A stretch of DNA of 64,000 bases from Micromonospora sp. ATCC 39149 (GTDB lineage: Bacteria; Actinomycetota; Actinomycetes; Mycobacteriales; Micromonosporaceae), in assembly GCF_000158815.1 (NCBI RefSeq), contig NZ_GG657738.1:4165596-4229595 (forward strand). The letters run 5' to 3'. The notes beneath the pieces are model-generated. The model worked only from the letters and a program-made list of their open reading frames with translations. It was not told the DNA's origin and searched no databases. The position numbers and the translations under genes are program-made. Below are positions 41,307-49,584 of this stretch, piece by piece (position 1 is the first letter of the stretch; every line of letters begins with the position of its first letter).

Positions 41307-42616
41307 CCGCGACGGCCGACGCCGAGGCGGCCGCGAACGAGTTGACGCCGCTCGCCGACTACCTGGGCAGCGTGCTGCGCAGGTTACGCGCGCTGCCTCC
41401 GCTCGACCTCGACCTCACCCAGGCGTACGGCAACGTCCTCGCCGAGGACGTCGTCGCGCCGCACTCCTACCCGGCCTTCGACCAGGCGGCCGTGGACGGG
41501 TACGCGGCCCGCTGGGAGGATCTCTCCGGCGCGAGCCGGGCGGCGGGCGGGTACGCCGGCCGCTCCGGCCCGTCCGGGTCCCGCACGGTGCGGCTCAACG
41601 TGGTCGGCGACCTCGGCGCGGCGAGCTGGCGGCCGGTCAGGCTCACCCCGGGGGCCTGCTTCTCGGTCGCCGCCGGCGCGCCGCTGCCGATCGCCGCCGA
41701 CGTGGTGGTGCCCGTGGAGTGGACCGACCAGGGCATGGCCGCCGTGGAGATCTTCCGCACCCCCAAGCGGGGGTACGGGGTACGCCGCGCCGGTGAGGAG
41801 CTGCCGGCCGGCACTCTGCTCGCCCGCGCCGGCACGTACGTCTCCCCGGCCCTGGTCGCGGTCTTCGCCGCCACCGGCATCGGGCACGTGGTGGTGCGGC
41901 CCAGCCCCCGGGTGGTCATAGTGGCCACCGGCGACGAGCTGGTCGACGTGGGCCGGGGCAGCCAGCCCGGCCAGGTGGTGGACGCGAACTCGCACGCCCT
42001 GACCGCCGCCGCGGCCGAGGTGGGCGCGCTGGCGTACCGGGTGGGGATCTGCGACGACGACCCGGAAGGGCTGCGCGGTCTGCTGGAGGACCAGACCCTG
42101 CGCGCCGACCTGATCATCACGACCGGCGGTACCGGCACCGGGCCGGGCGACATGGTGCGGCGCATCCTGTCCCGCCGGGAGGGGGGCCGGGCCGGGCCGG
42201 TCACCTTCACAGAGGTGGCCCTCTATCCCGGCACCGCTCTCGGGTTCGGTACGGTCGGCGCCGAGGAGGTGCCGGTGGTCTGTCTTCCCGGTGAGCCCGG
42301 CGCGGCGTTGATCGGCTTCGAGGTGCTGGCCCGGCCCGCCATCAACCTGCTGGCCGGGGCCGAGCCCGTGTTCCGGCCGAGCGTGCGCGCGCACCTGCTG
42401 GAGACCATCACCTCGCCCGGTGGGCTGCGCGAGTTCCGCCCCGCGCACGTCGCCGAGCGGCGTGGCGGGGGCTACACCGTTCAGCCGCTGCCGGGCGGCA
42501 AGTTCACCCTGTCCGGCCTGGCCGAGGCGAACGGGCTGATGGTGCTCGGCGAGCGGGTGACCATGGCCGCCGCCGGCTCCACCGTGGACGTCCTCCTGCT
42601 GGACCGGCGCCGGTGA
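41303..42616 (+). CDS. moeA: molybdopterin molybdotransferase MoeA
   Basis: A 437-aa enzyme that inserts molybdate into adenylylated molybdopterin. Domain order is MoeA N (about 15-190, 'FDQAAVDGYA', 'GAPLPIAADVVVPVEWTD'), the MoCF-binding domain (about 195-345, 'VVIVATGDELVDVG', 'TTGGTGTGPGDMVRRIL', 'CLPGEPGAALIGFEVLARPAI') and a C-terminal beta-barrel. ATG overlaps the galU stop. It has an unusual extra stretch 'SGASRAAGGYAGRSGPSGSR' (about 75-94) in the N-domain. Confidence 0.92.
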   Translation: MTATADAEAAANELTPLADYLGSVLRRLRALPPLDLDLTQAYGNVLAEDVVAPHSYPAFDQAAVDGYAARWEDLSGASRAAGGYAGRSGPSGSRTVRLNVVGDLGAASWRPVRLTPGACFSVAAGAPLPIAADVVVPVEWTDQGMAAVEIFRTPKRGYGVRRAGEELPAGTLLARAGTYVSPALVAVFAATGIGHVVVRPSPRVVIVATGDELVDVGRGSQPGQVVDANSHALTAAAAEVGALAYRVGICDDDPEGLRGLLEDQTLRADLIITTGGTGTGPGDMVRRILSRREGGRAGPVTFTEVALYPGTALGFGTVGAEEVPVVCLPGEPGAALIGFEVLARPAINLLAGAEPVFRPSVRAHLLETITSPGGLREFRPAHVAERRGGGYTVQPLPGGKFTLSGLAEANGLMVLGERVTMAAAGSTVDVLLLDRRR

Positions 42617-42668
42617 GCGCGAGGAGTGAGCTTGCGAGCCCCGCAGTCGCGAGCGGAAGGCAGGTCCG
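42617..42668. repeat. spacer between moeA and acetyltransferase resembling a dispersed element
   Basis: Contains GCGCGAGGAGTGAGC followed by TTGCGAGCCCCGCAGTCGCG. From memory, near-identical spacers recur in Micromonospora genomes. Only this copy is seen in the window, so the repeat status is not shown here. Confidence 0.35.
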
Positions 42669-43319
42669 GTGAGCGCTCTGTGGTCGGGGCGGTCGCCGGG
42701 CTGGCCGGTGGTGCTCGCGGACGGCCCGGTGCTGCTGCGGCCGTACCGGCGTTCGGACGCGGCGGCCTGGTCGGAGGTGCGCCGCGCCAACCGGTCCTGG
42801 CTGGCCCCGTGGGAGTCGGCGCTGCCGGGCGGCTGGGACGAGCTGAACTCGCCGGCCGCGTTCCGTTGGGTTCACAAGGACCAGCGCCGCTCGGCGCGCA
42901 CCGGCGAGGGGATGCCGTTCGCGGTCTGCCTGCGCGAGCACGGCGGGGAGCGGCTGGTCGGGCACGTGAACATCGGCAGCATCGTCCGGCGGGCGTTCTG
43001 TTCGGCGTACGCCGGGTACTGGGTGGACTCCCGGGTCGCCGGGCAGGGGGTCATCCCCACCGCACTGGCGCTTGCCGTGGACCACGCGTTCGGTCCGGGC
43101 GGGCTGCACCGGATCGAGGTGAACATCCGGCCGGAGAACAAGCCGTCCCGCCGGGTGGTGGAGAAGCTCGGCTTCCGCGAAGAGTCGTACCACGTGCGTT
43201 ACATGCACATCGACGGTGCGTGGCGCGACCACATCGGATACGCCATGACCAGCGAGGAAGTGGCCGCCGAGGGCGGCCTGCTGGCCCGCTGGCACCGGCT
43301 GCGCGCCACCAGCGGGTGA
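42669..43319 (+). CDS. rimJ: GNAT N-acetyltransferase, RimJ/RimL type
   Basis: A 216-aa acetyl-CoA-dependent acetyltransferase. 'GPVLLRPYRRSDAAAWSEVR' at the N-terminus, 'AYAGYWVDSRVAGQGVIPTA' (acetyl-CoA-binding motif with the R-G/A-x-G/A-like loop) and 'IEVNIRPENKPSRRVVEKLGF' are typical of the ribosomal-protein N-acetyltransferase subfamily. GTG start at 42669. It is the Rv0995 position in the conserved block. Whether it really acetylates a ribosomal protein is inferred. Confidence 0.88.
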   Translation: MSALWSGRSPGWPVVLADGPVLLRPYRRSDAAAWSEVRRANRSWLAPWESALPGGWDELNSPAAFRWVHKDQRRSARTGEGMPFAVCLREHGGERLVGHVNIGSIVRRAFCSAYAGYWVDSRVAGQGVIPTALALAVDHAFGPGGLHRIEVNIRPENKPSRRVVEKLGFREESYHVRYMHIDGAWRDHIGYAMTSEEVAAEGGLLARWHRLRATSG

Positions 43320-43504
43320 ACCCTCCCACCCCCGCTTGATCGGCGCGGCGCACAATCAACGTGGTCGGTGGCCCGTAACCTCAAGTAACTGCAAGCTGCG
43401 GCGAGCGCTGCGTGACCGTATGATCGACCGCCCGGAACGGGGTTCGTCGAAGATCCTGCGGCCGTACGGCGGTTGCCCCGAACTCGGTGACGGGAGGGGT
43501 GAGG

Positions 43505-44287
43505 GTGCCGACCTCGGTGCTCCTCGCCGTCCTCGCCGCCGCCGGTCTGCTCGCCCTCGCGCCGGCGCTGGTTCGTCGGTACGATGCCGCCGAGCGGCTG
43601 GTGGCGGAGCGGGCGCAGTCGACGGCGCGGGTGCTCCAGCGCCGCCGGCGGCGACGCACTGTCCCTGGTCGCCGGCCGGTCAATCCTTCCCGCAACCTTG
43701 TCGTCACCCTGAGTGAGGGTGCGAGTGCAGGCAGCCTCTCCGCCCCCGTCTCCGCCCCGGCCCGCCGGCGAGGCCGGCTGCGTGCCGTCCCGCCCGCCGC
43801 GAAGTCCCGTCGACGGGTCGCGCCTCGCCGCCGCCCGCACACCCCGGCGATCTACCGCAGGCGGCGGGTGCTCGCCGCGCTGCTGCTGCTCAACTTCGTC
43901 GAGCTGATCGGGGTGGCCGTGGTCGGCCCCGGCTTCTGGATCGGCTTCTCGGTGACCGCCACCCTCCTGCTGACGTACGTGGTGCACCTGCGTAAGCGGG
44001 CGCTGACCGAGCGCCGCCGCCGGCGCGCCCAAGCCCGGGAGACAGCCTGGCTGGCCGCCCGCCAGGCCGAGGTGCGCCGGGAGCAGGCCCGCCGCGCGGC
44101 GGCCCGCCGGGAGGCCCAGCGCCGCCTGGCGGCCCAGCGCGAGGCGGTACGCCGCACGGCGATGGGCCTGGACCGTCCCGCCGACCTGCCGCCGGCGGCC
44201 AGCGGCGGCGGTTCCGTGTCGTACCGACGTACGGGCGGGCTGCGGGGCCGCCCGTACCAGTCGGGCCGCACCTCCCACTCGGCCTGA
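43505..44287 (+). CDS. conserved membrane protein (Rv0996-like)
   Basis: A 260-aa protein. An N-terminal membrane helix (about 3-21, 'SVLLAVLAAAGLLALAPAL') is followed by a long Arg-rich basic region (about 30-115), two further helices (about 121-165) and a highly charged, Arg/Ala/Gln-rich coiled-coil-like C-terminal tail (about 170-230). The basic segments could contact nucleic acid or membranes. Position and design match mycobacterial Rv0996 after galU-moeA-rimJ. GTG start at 43505. Function unknown. Confidence 0.8.
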   Translation: MPTSVLLAVLAAAGLLALAPALVRRYDAAERLVAERAQSTARVLQRRRRRRTVPGRRPVNPSRNLVVTLSEGASAGSLSAPVSAPARRRGRLRAVPPAAKSRRRVAPRRRPHTPAIYRRRRVLAALLLLNFVELIGVAVVGPGFWIGFSVTATLLLTYVVHLRKRALTERRRRRAQARETAWLAARQAEVRREQARRAAARREAQRRLAAQREAVRRTAMGLDRPADLPPAASGGGSVSYRRTGGLRGRPYQSGRTSHSA

Positions 44288-44370
44288 CCGCCGCTCGCTC
44301 GACCGACTCCGGCTTGACCCGCGTACCGGGCCGCTCGCCGGCTGAGGCGGCTCGGCTTAGTCGACTCCGT

Positions 44371-44421
44371 GTCGGCGACATGGCGGTATCCCGACCCGTC
44401 GGACCCCGCCACGTCGCCGAC
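44371..44421. repeat. 16-bp inverted repeat upstream of tRNA-Ala
   Basis: GTCGGCGACATGGCGG (44371-44386) pairs with CCGCCACGTCGCCGAC (44406-44421) with one mismatch across a 19-base spacer. It lies in the gap between the Rv0996-like gene and the tRNA. Confidence 0.65.
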
Positions 44422-44501
44422 ATGGTGGGCGCTAATCAGGCCCCTGGACAGGCGCTAACCAGGTCGACGGGGTGGATTCGCTTGGCGGGCGGGTGTGCTG
44501 T

Positions 44502-44507
44502 TAGTCT
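44502..44507 (+). promoter_or_regulatory. probable tRNA-Ala promoter -10
   Basis: TAGTCT, of the TAGNNT type, lies 57 bases before the tRNA 5' end. A matching -35 is not obvious. Confidence 0.35.
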
Positions 44508-44563
44508 TGTCGCCGGCCCGCCCGGTGAAAGCCGGGTGGGACCGAAGCCGGTTCGCCGGTGGA

Positions 44564-44637
44564 GGGGCTGTGGCGCAGACCGGTAGCGCACCTCGTTCGC
44601 ATCGAGGGGGTCAGGGGTTCAAATCCCCTCAGCTCCA
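44564..44637 (+). tRNA. tRNA-Ala (anticodon CGC)
   Basis: A complete cloverleaf can be drawn: acceptor GGGGCTG with CAGCTCC, D-stem GCGC/GCGC, anticodon stem CCTCG/CGAGG with loop TTCGCAT (anticodon CGC, codon GCG), T-arm AGGGG-TTCAAAT-CCCCT and discriminator A. The G3-U70 wobble pair, the alanine identity element, is present. The CCA end is not fully encoded (CCC follows). It is the boundary of the accessory region to the right. Confidence 0.95.
44613..44629. other. candidate attachment-site core in tRNA-Ala T-arm (left)
   Basis: AGGGGTTCAAATCCCCT occurs here and again at 56944-56960, and in both places is followed by an ACCCAG-like spacer and a closely similar terminator. T-arm cores are classic integration sites of tyrosine recombinases, and a recombinase remnant starts about 80 bases downstream. 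Confidence 0.55.
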
Positions 44638-44645
44638 CCCAGTTC

Positions 44646-44680
44646 AAAGGCCGTTTCCGGTAGTCGGAGACGGCCTTTTT
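44646..44680 (+). terminator. tRNA-Ala terminator
   Basis: AAAGGCCGTTTCCG, a 5-base loop, then CGGAGACGGCCTTTTT: a stem with one mismatch-type pair and a U-tract. A near-copy lies at 56973-57007. Confidence 0.85.
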
Positions 44681-44715
44681 CGATCTTGTGCAGCAACGGA
44701 GTACAGCAACGGCGC

Positions 44716-45010
44716 TCAGGTGTCGAAGTGCTCGCCGAGGCGCTTGAGGGCGGTTTGGGTGGCTGTCGAGGTGGCCTCGCTGTAGATGTTCATGGTCACG
44801 GCGATCTGGCTGTGCCGGAGGATCTGCGTGGTGACCCGGGGGTGCACGTCGAGGGCCTCGGCTCGACCGGCGTGCCGAGCCGGGTGGTGAAGACCAGGCC
44901 GTTGTCCTGCCAGGCCCGCCCGGCATGCTCGCGGTGCCGCTGCTGATCGTCCCAGCGGGAGCGCAGGGCGGTGGCGCAGATGGCGGGCAGGGGCAGGGTC
45001 GCGTCCGACG
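44716..45010 (-). pseudogene. tyrosine recombinase/integrase remnant
   Basis: Two out-of-frame fragments of one integrase are visible on the minus strand. The upstream piece reads 'RSRWDDQQRHREHAGRAWQD' and 'NGLVFTTRLGTPVEP'. The downstream piece reads 'HPRVTTQILRHSQIAVTMNI' and 'YSEATSTATQTALKRLGEHF'. About 40 residues with the catalytic Arg-His core are missing between them and the frame changes. The nucleophilic Tyr in MNIYS is still present. The N-terminal half is gone. It abuts tRNA-Ala, as integrases of tRNA-inserted elements do. Confidence 0.85.
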
Positions 45011-45243
45011 CCGCTGGAGTCACCTCGCCCCCCGATCGGGGCGGGTGTCCGGTTTGTCAGGCGGTGTCCGGTGGGCCGGGTCACCGTGGCGGTGGAATCG
45101 GGTCGGGGGTCGGGGCGTTGTATCTGGCATACGACCGCCGGTCTTCTGGCCCGCCTGGTCGTCTCCCTTTTCTTGATGTGTTCGCGGTGCCGCCGCACCC
45201 CCTGTTGGTGGCGCCGTTTTCCCCCGAGCAGAGGAGCACGCGC

Positions 45244-45899
45244 ATGCGTACCGATCTGATTCGTAGGACCGCCCTGATCGTTGCCGGTATCGCCGCCACC
45301 GCCGGTGGGATCGCCGGCCCCGCGCTGGCCGCGCAGGCCACTCCCGCCGAGCGGGCCGCCACCGTGCAGGCCGAGCGCCGCCCGGCCGGCGACCGCGAGC
45401 TCGACGTGCGCTACGAGGCGCAGCCCAACTTCTACTACTGCGCCCCGCCGCCGCCCGCAACGCCCTGAGCGTGCAGGGCAAGGACATCGACGTCGACACC
45501 ATGGCCAAGCAGATGGGCACCACCGAGGCCGGCACCAACTCCATCAACGACATCACCCCCGTGCTGAACAAGGAGACCGGCAAGGCCGACGCCTACCGCA
45601 GCGTCGAGATCCGCACCGGCAAGGCCGACGACAAGCAGACCAAGACCCTGCGCGCCGACATCGTCCGCACCATCGACGACGGCCGGGCCGTGGTGGCCAA
45701 CATCGCCGGCACCGCCACCGACACCGACGGCGTCAGCCACTCCTTCGCCGGCGGCCACTACATCAGCGTCGTCGGCTACCGCGACAACGGCGACGTCGTG
45801 AAGATCGCCGACTCGGCCAACCCCGACCAGGCCAGCTACTGGATCACCGTTGACCACCTCGCCGACTGGATCGCCACCCGCGGCTACGCCACCTCCTGA
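45244..45899 (+). pseudogene. secreted C39-like cysteine peptidase, frameshifted at the active-site Cys
   Basis: Starts at ATG 45244 after GAGGAG with a signal peptide (MRTDLIRRTALIVAGIAATA, cleavage near 'ALAAQA'). The mature part 'AQPNFYYC' meets a one-base deletion at 45442-45443. Restoring a G gives C-G-P-A-A-A-R-N-A-L-S in frame with 'VQGKDIDVDTMAKQMGTTEA' and later 'GGHYISVVGYRDNGD', the His and Asp/Asn regions of C39-like peptidases (218 aa total). As read, the product stops just after the Cys. A strong terminator follows. Either a recent pseudogene or a base missed in a G/C run. Confidence 0.8.
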
Positions 45900-45910
45900 C
45901 CCACAGAGAA

Positions 45911-45939
45911 GGGCCGGCCCCCACCGGGGCCGGCCCTTT
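45911..45939 (+). terminator. terminator after C39-like gene
   Basis: GGGCCGGCCCC pairs with GGGGCCGGCCC across CACC, followed by TTTCGC. Confidence 0.8.
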
Positions 45940-46037
45940 CGCGCTGTTGATCCGCAAGGTGGTGGGTCGCCGCGCCGGAACGGACACGGACGGTGAATGT
46001 CTCCGTTCGGCTCGGTCGACGCGACCGCGGCTGGCGG

Positions 46038-46940
46038 TCATCGGCTGTTGTGGTCGGTGCCGCGGACCGCGGTTCGGAAGGCGATGGGGCTGAGGCCGGC
46101 GCGTTGCTGGAAGTATTTGCTGAAGTTGGTGGCGTCGGCGAAGCCGAGCTGGGTGGCGATCTGGGCTGCGGTGCGGTTGCTGTGGGCGAGCAGGCGTTTG
46201 GCTTCCAGGATGATGCGCCGGTCGATGAACTTTTTGGCGTTGAGGCCGGCGGCGGCGAGGGTGGCCCGGGACAGGGTGCGGGGTGAGTAGCCGAGCTGGT
46301 GGGCGTAGTCCTCGACGCGGCGGCTGGTGGTGAAGTTCTTCTCCAGTAGGTCGCGGAAGTCGAGGAAGAGGCCAGGCTGCTCTGCGACGCTGCTGCCCAC
46401 GTGATCGCTCGGTGCGGTCAGGCGCAGCACGAGGGCGGCTAGCAGGTGCCGGAGCACCGCTACGTGGACTGCCGGCGCCGCCCGGTGCCCGTGCTGCAGT
46501 TCGTGCTGCAGGTGCCGGGTGGCCAGGTCGAGGGCCTGGTGGTCGTTGCCGGTGGTGGGATGCAGGACCAGGGCGTGCGGGTCGTGCAGGGCGACGGCGT
46601 CGGCGGTGGCCGGGTCGAGGAAGTCGGGCTCGAACAGGATCAGGGTGCCTTCGGCCTGGCGCAGGTCGTGCCATTGCTGGACCTGGCCGGGGCGGACCCA
46701 GAGCCAGGATCCCGGTTCGAGGGCGTAGCCGGCGAAGTCGACGGTATGCCAGAGCACCCCGGTGTTGATGGTGAGCAGGTGATGGAACGTCGGCCGCTGC
46801 GGCTTCAGCAGGATGTCGCTGCCGGCGGCTCGGTCGCGCAGCTGAGCCAGCGACAGCAGCTCCACGCCGAAGGAGGCGCCCGCCGGCGCGGCGAACCCGA
46901 CCTCCCGAATCAACCCCTCGCCATGTCGCTTTTTCACCAT
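46038..46940 (-). CDS. AraC-family transcriptional regulator
   Basis: A 300-aa regulator. The N-terminal cupin-like ligand domain ('TFHHLLTINTGVLWHTVDFA', 'WLWVRPGQVQQW') is followed by an AraC double HTH (about 205-295, 'YSPRTLSRATLAAAGLNAKK', 'AAQIATQLGFADATNFSKYF'). The start chosen is ATG at 46940 (MVKKRHGEG); a longer reading to 47057 would overlap the divergent DsbA gene. The 100-bp divergent gap suggests that it controls the DsbA/NAD(P)-binding pair. Confidence 0.87.
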   Translation of the reverse strand: MVKKRHGEGLIREVGFAAPAGASFGVELLSLAQLRDRAAGSDILLKPQRPTFHHLLTINTGVLWHTVDFAGYALEPGSWLWVRPGQVQQWHDLRQAEGTLILFEPDFLDPATADAVALHDPHALVLHPTTGNDHQALDLATRHLQHELQHGHRAAPAVHVAVLRHLLAALVLRLTAPSDHVGSSVAEQPGLFLDFRDLLEKNFTTSRRVEDYAHQLGYSPRTLSRATLAAAGLNAKKFIDRRIILEAKRLLAHSNRTAAQIATQLGFADATNFSKYFQQRAGLSPIAFRTAVRGTDHNSR

Positions 46941-47040
46941 CACCAGTCCGTCACTGATCTGGGATCTGCACTGGCCGAACCCTACCTTAGAGAGGTCACA
47001 CGGAGCAGTGCACCAGTAGCTGACGGAAAGAGGCAATACC

Positions 47041-47661
47041 ATGGGCGATCGCATCAAGCTGACGTACGCGTTCGACGCCTACTGCGGCTGGTGCTACGGC
47101 TTCGGCCCGGCACTGCACGAATTCGCCGAGGCCAACGCCGAACGCATCGACCTGCGGGTGCTCTCCGGTGGCCTGTTCACGACCGGAGCACCGATCGCCG
47201 CGTACCCGCACATTTCGGAGGCCAATGACCGGATCAGCCAGCTGACCGGCGTCACCTTCGGCGAGGGCTATCTGCGCCTGCTCGCCGAGGGCAGCGCGGT
47301 GATGGACTCCACCGACGCCGCCACCGGCCTGGTCGCCCTCGGGCACAGCTTGGACGCGGCCGCAGCGTTGCAGCGGGCCTGGTACCGCGACGGCCGTAGC
47401 CTGTCCGACCCGCAGGTGTACCGCGACCTCGCCGCCGAACTCGGCCTGGACTCCGATGCGGTCGCCGCCGCCTACGCGAACCCGGCCACCCGGAACACGG
47501 CCCACGCCGATTTCCGCGAGGTCCGCAAGCTGGGCGTGCAGGGCTACCCCACGCTGTTGCTGCACACCGAGCACGGCACGCACCGCCTCGGCGGCCCGAC
47601 CTCGACCGCGAGCAAGCTCACCCGCGCGCTCGAACAGCACCTCGCCACGCAGCAGGCCTGA
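47041..47661 (+). CDS. DsbA-family (FrnE-like) oxidoreductase
   Basis: A 206-aa thioredoxin-fold protein with the helical DsbA insertion. The redox motif is C15-G-W-C18 (FDAYCGWCYGF) and the cis-Pro loop 'GVQGYPTLLL' is near residue 170. There is no signal peptide, so it acts in the cytosol like FrnE-type DsbA proteins. It starts 100 bases from the divergent AraC gene and 43 bases before a NAD(P)-binding protein gene, so a small redox operon is likely. Confidence 0.87.
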   Translation: MGDRIKLTYAFDAYCGWCYGFGPALHEFAEANAERIDLRVLSGGLFTTGAPIAAYPHISEANDRISQLTGVTFGEGYLRLLAEGSAVMDSTDAATGLVALGHSLDAAAALQRAWYRDGRSLSDPQVYRDLAAELGLDSDAVAAAYANPATRNTAHADFREVRKLGVQGYPTLLLHTEHGTHRLGGPTSTASKLTRALEQHLATQQA

Positions 47662-47704
47662 CCGCCTGGCCGCCACCGAACAGCTCACCGTTAGGGAGAA
47701 ACCC

Positions 47705-48355
47705 TTGACGAACATCGTCGTCTTCGGTGCCGCCGGCACCATCGGCTCCCGCATCGTGCGTGAAGCCCTCGAGCGCGGTCACCAGGTCACCGCCGTGGTC
47801 CGCGACCCCAGCAAGATCACCGAAACCCATCCGAACCTCACCACCCGCACCGGCGATGTCCTCGACCCTGTCTCGGTCGCCTCCACCGTCGCCGGACACG
47901 ACGTCGTGATCAGCGCCGTCGGCGGTGGCGACGGCGCCGCCCACCAGGCCACCATCAAACCCTCCGCCGTCGCCCTCGTCGACGGCCTGCGCACCCTGGG
48001 CGACAAGGCACCCCGCCTGATCTCCGTCGGCGGTGCCGGATCCCTGCGCACCCCCGACGGCGGCCAGGTCTGGGACGCCCCCGGCCTGCCCGAAGAACTG
48101 CTGCTGATCATGCACGCGCACGGCGACGCCCTCGACCACTACCGCACCGTCACCGACGTCGGCTGGTGCAACATCAGCCCCGCCGCGAAGATCGCCCCCG
48201 GCGAGCGCACCGGCACCTACCGCACCGGCTTCGACGACCTGCTCACCGACGAAACCGGGAAGAGTTTCATCTCCGCCGAGGACTACGCCATCGCCGTCCT
48301 CGACGAAATCGAAAACCCCAAGCACCACCAGCGCCGCATCACCGTCGCCTACTGA
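47705..48355 (+). CDS. NAD(P)H-binding (YesF/NmrA-like) oxidoreductase
   Basis: A 216-aa atypical SDR. The Rossmann loop is GAAGTIGSRI near residues 8-17, with 'GHQVTAVVRDPSKI' and 'HDVVISAVGGGDGA' following. It matches the NAD(P)H-binding PF13460 family. The start is TTG at 47705 because GGGAGA lies five bases upstream and no ATG/GTG fits. Expressed with the DsbA-type gene. Substrate unknown. Confidence 0.85.
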   Translation: MTNIVVFGAAGTIGSRIVREALERGHQVTAVVRDPSKITETHPNLTTRTGDVLDPVSVASTVAGHDVVISAVGGGDGAAHQATIKPSAVALVDGLRTLGDKAPRLISVGGAGSLRTPDGGQVWDAPGLPEELLLIMHAHGDALDHYRTVTDVGWCNISPAAKIAPGERTGTYRTGFDDLLTDETGKSFISAEDYAIAVLDEIENPKHHQRRITVAY

Positions 48356-48794
48356 CCACCATCGGCCACCCGGCCCGCCTGGCGTGTCAAGCCCGGGCCG
48401 GGTGCCGACGGTCTGCGGTCAGCTTGTTAGCCCTCGACGGCGGCTACACCGCAACCTGAGCCCACGTCGCGTCTCTGTACCGGCTTGGCGCCACGGCTGG
48501 CGACGACTGCGAAGCTCAGGCCGATGCCGTCGATGACCGGCGCGGCGCTACCGAGCGTGCGTGGTATGCCGCTCGGCAGGCCGACGACGCGTCAGGGCGT
48601 TGATCTCGGTGGTCGTCGCAGGAAAGTCGCTCCGCTGCCGCTGATGCAGACTCACCGCAATCGATCGTCCACGCATTTCCCGGCCCTGAGGCATCCCTCC
48701 ACGGCTGCCAGTCAGCACTCCGGCGTCGGGGTGGGCAGCCTCTGCTGTTCACGGTCGGTAGCCGGTGCTCAAGCGCTGACTGGGGCCGGGCGGC
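48356..48794. other. 439-bp region without a recognised gene
   Basis: Open frames exist on both strands but show no family match and no codon bias like the neighbours. One near-palindrome (CCCGGGCCGGG near 48392) could be the terminator of the preceding operon. It may hold remnants of eroded mobile DNA, but nothing can be named. Confidence 0.4.
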
Positions 48795-48831
48795 TTGACC
48801 TTGACCTAACGTCAACGTCTCTAATAGGGCC
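48795..48831 (+). promoter_or_regulatory. MerR-type promoter with 19-bp spacer and operator
   Basis: -35 TTGACC (48795-48800) and -10 TCTAAT (48820-48825) are separated by 19 bp. The spacer carries the inverted repeat TTGAC-CTAAC-GTCAA (48801-48815). This is the classical layout of promoters twisted by MerR-family activators. The ATG follows the -10 by six bases, so the transcript is leaderless. The regulator encoded directly downstream likely controls itself and the next gene. Confidence 0.75.
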
Positions 48832-49584
48832 ATGCGGATCGGCGAGCTAGCCGCGCTGGTCGGAGTGACCACCCGTACCGTGCGCCACTACCACCGCCTT
48901 GGGCTGTTGCCCGAGCCGGAGCGGACCCTCGGCGGGTACCGCGACTACCGGCTGCGCGACGCGGTCCTGCTCGCCCGGGTCCGCCGTCTCGCCGAGCTCG
49001 GTCTGTCCCTCGATGAGATCCGCGACGTGCTCGCCGACGACCAGGGCCGTGAGCTGCGCGAGGTACTCACCGATCTGGATGCCGACCTGGCCCGCCAGCA
49101 GGACGCCATCGCCGCCCGCCGGGCCCGACTGGCCGCGCTACTGGCCGAGGCCGACCTCAACCTCGACACCACGGTCGCCCCCGACCTGGGGGACCTGCTG
49201 CAGGACATCCACCCGGCCGGCTCCGCGTTCGCCGCGCTCGATCGCGACATGTTGTCGCTGATCGACACCGGCGCCGACCCGGCCGCCGGGGAACAGATCA
49301 TGGCGATGCTCCAGCCGCTCACCGCATCGGACGCGCGGGGCCGGGGCCATGCCCTGACCGCGCGGATGGACGCGATTGCCGGTGCGGACCCGTCCGATCC
49401 GCGGGTCGCCGCGCTCGCCGCCGAGTTCGCGGCCCATCTGCCCGCCGAGATGGCCGCGGCGATGGTGGCCAGCCTCGAACAGGCGGAGAGCAGCCACTGG
49501 CTGGACCTGATGGCCTCTGAACTCGCCCCAGCCCAGGTCGAGGTGCTGCGCCTGATGGTGACGACACTCAAGAAGCGCGCATGA
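48832..49584 (+). CDS. MerR-family transcriptional regulator
   Basis: A 250-aa regulator starting MRIGELAALVGVTTRTVRHY. The MerR HTH (1-70, with 'HRLGLLPEPERTLGGYRDYR') is followed by a coiled-coil dimerisation helix (about 75-110) and a C-terminal domain of about 135 residues, Ala/Asp-rich and without the Cys of metal sensors. Such proteins usually sense drugs or other organic molecules (TipA/BltR group). The stop overlaps the next start, so it is coupled to a membrane protein. Confidence 0.88.
   Translation: MRIGELAALVGVTTRTVRHYHRLGLLPEPERTLGGYRDYRLRDAVLLARVRRLAELGLSLDEIRDVLADDQGRELREVLTDLDADLARQQDAIAARRARLAALLAEADLNLDTTVAPDLGDLLQDIHPAGSAFAALDRDMLSLIDTGADPAAGEQIMAMLQPLTASDARGRGHALTARMDAIAGADPSDPRVAALAAEFAAHLPAEMAAAMVASLEQAESSHWLDLMASELAPAQVEVLRLMVTTLKKRA

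Noticed and set aside
44501..44926. Open frame with 'VELRGFEPLTP' across the tRNA
   Set aside because: A well-known false ORF produced by reading tRNA 3' ends on the opposite strand; the similar frame at 56889-57128 is rejected for the same reason.
48485..48850. 121-residue plus-strand frame and its minus-strand counterpart upstream of the MerR gene
   Set aside because: They overlap the MerR promoter and start, lack ribosome binding sites and have no recognisable similarity.
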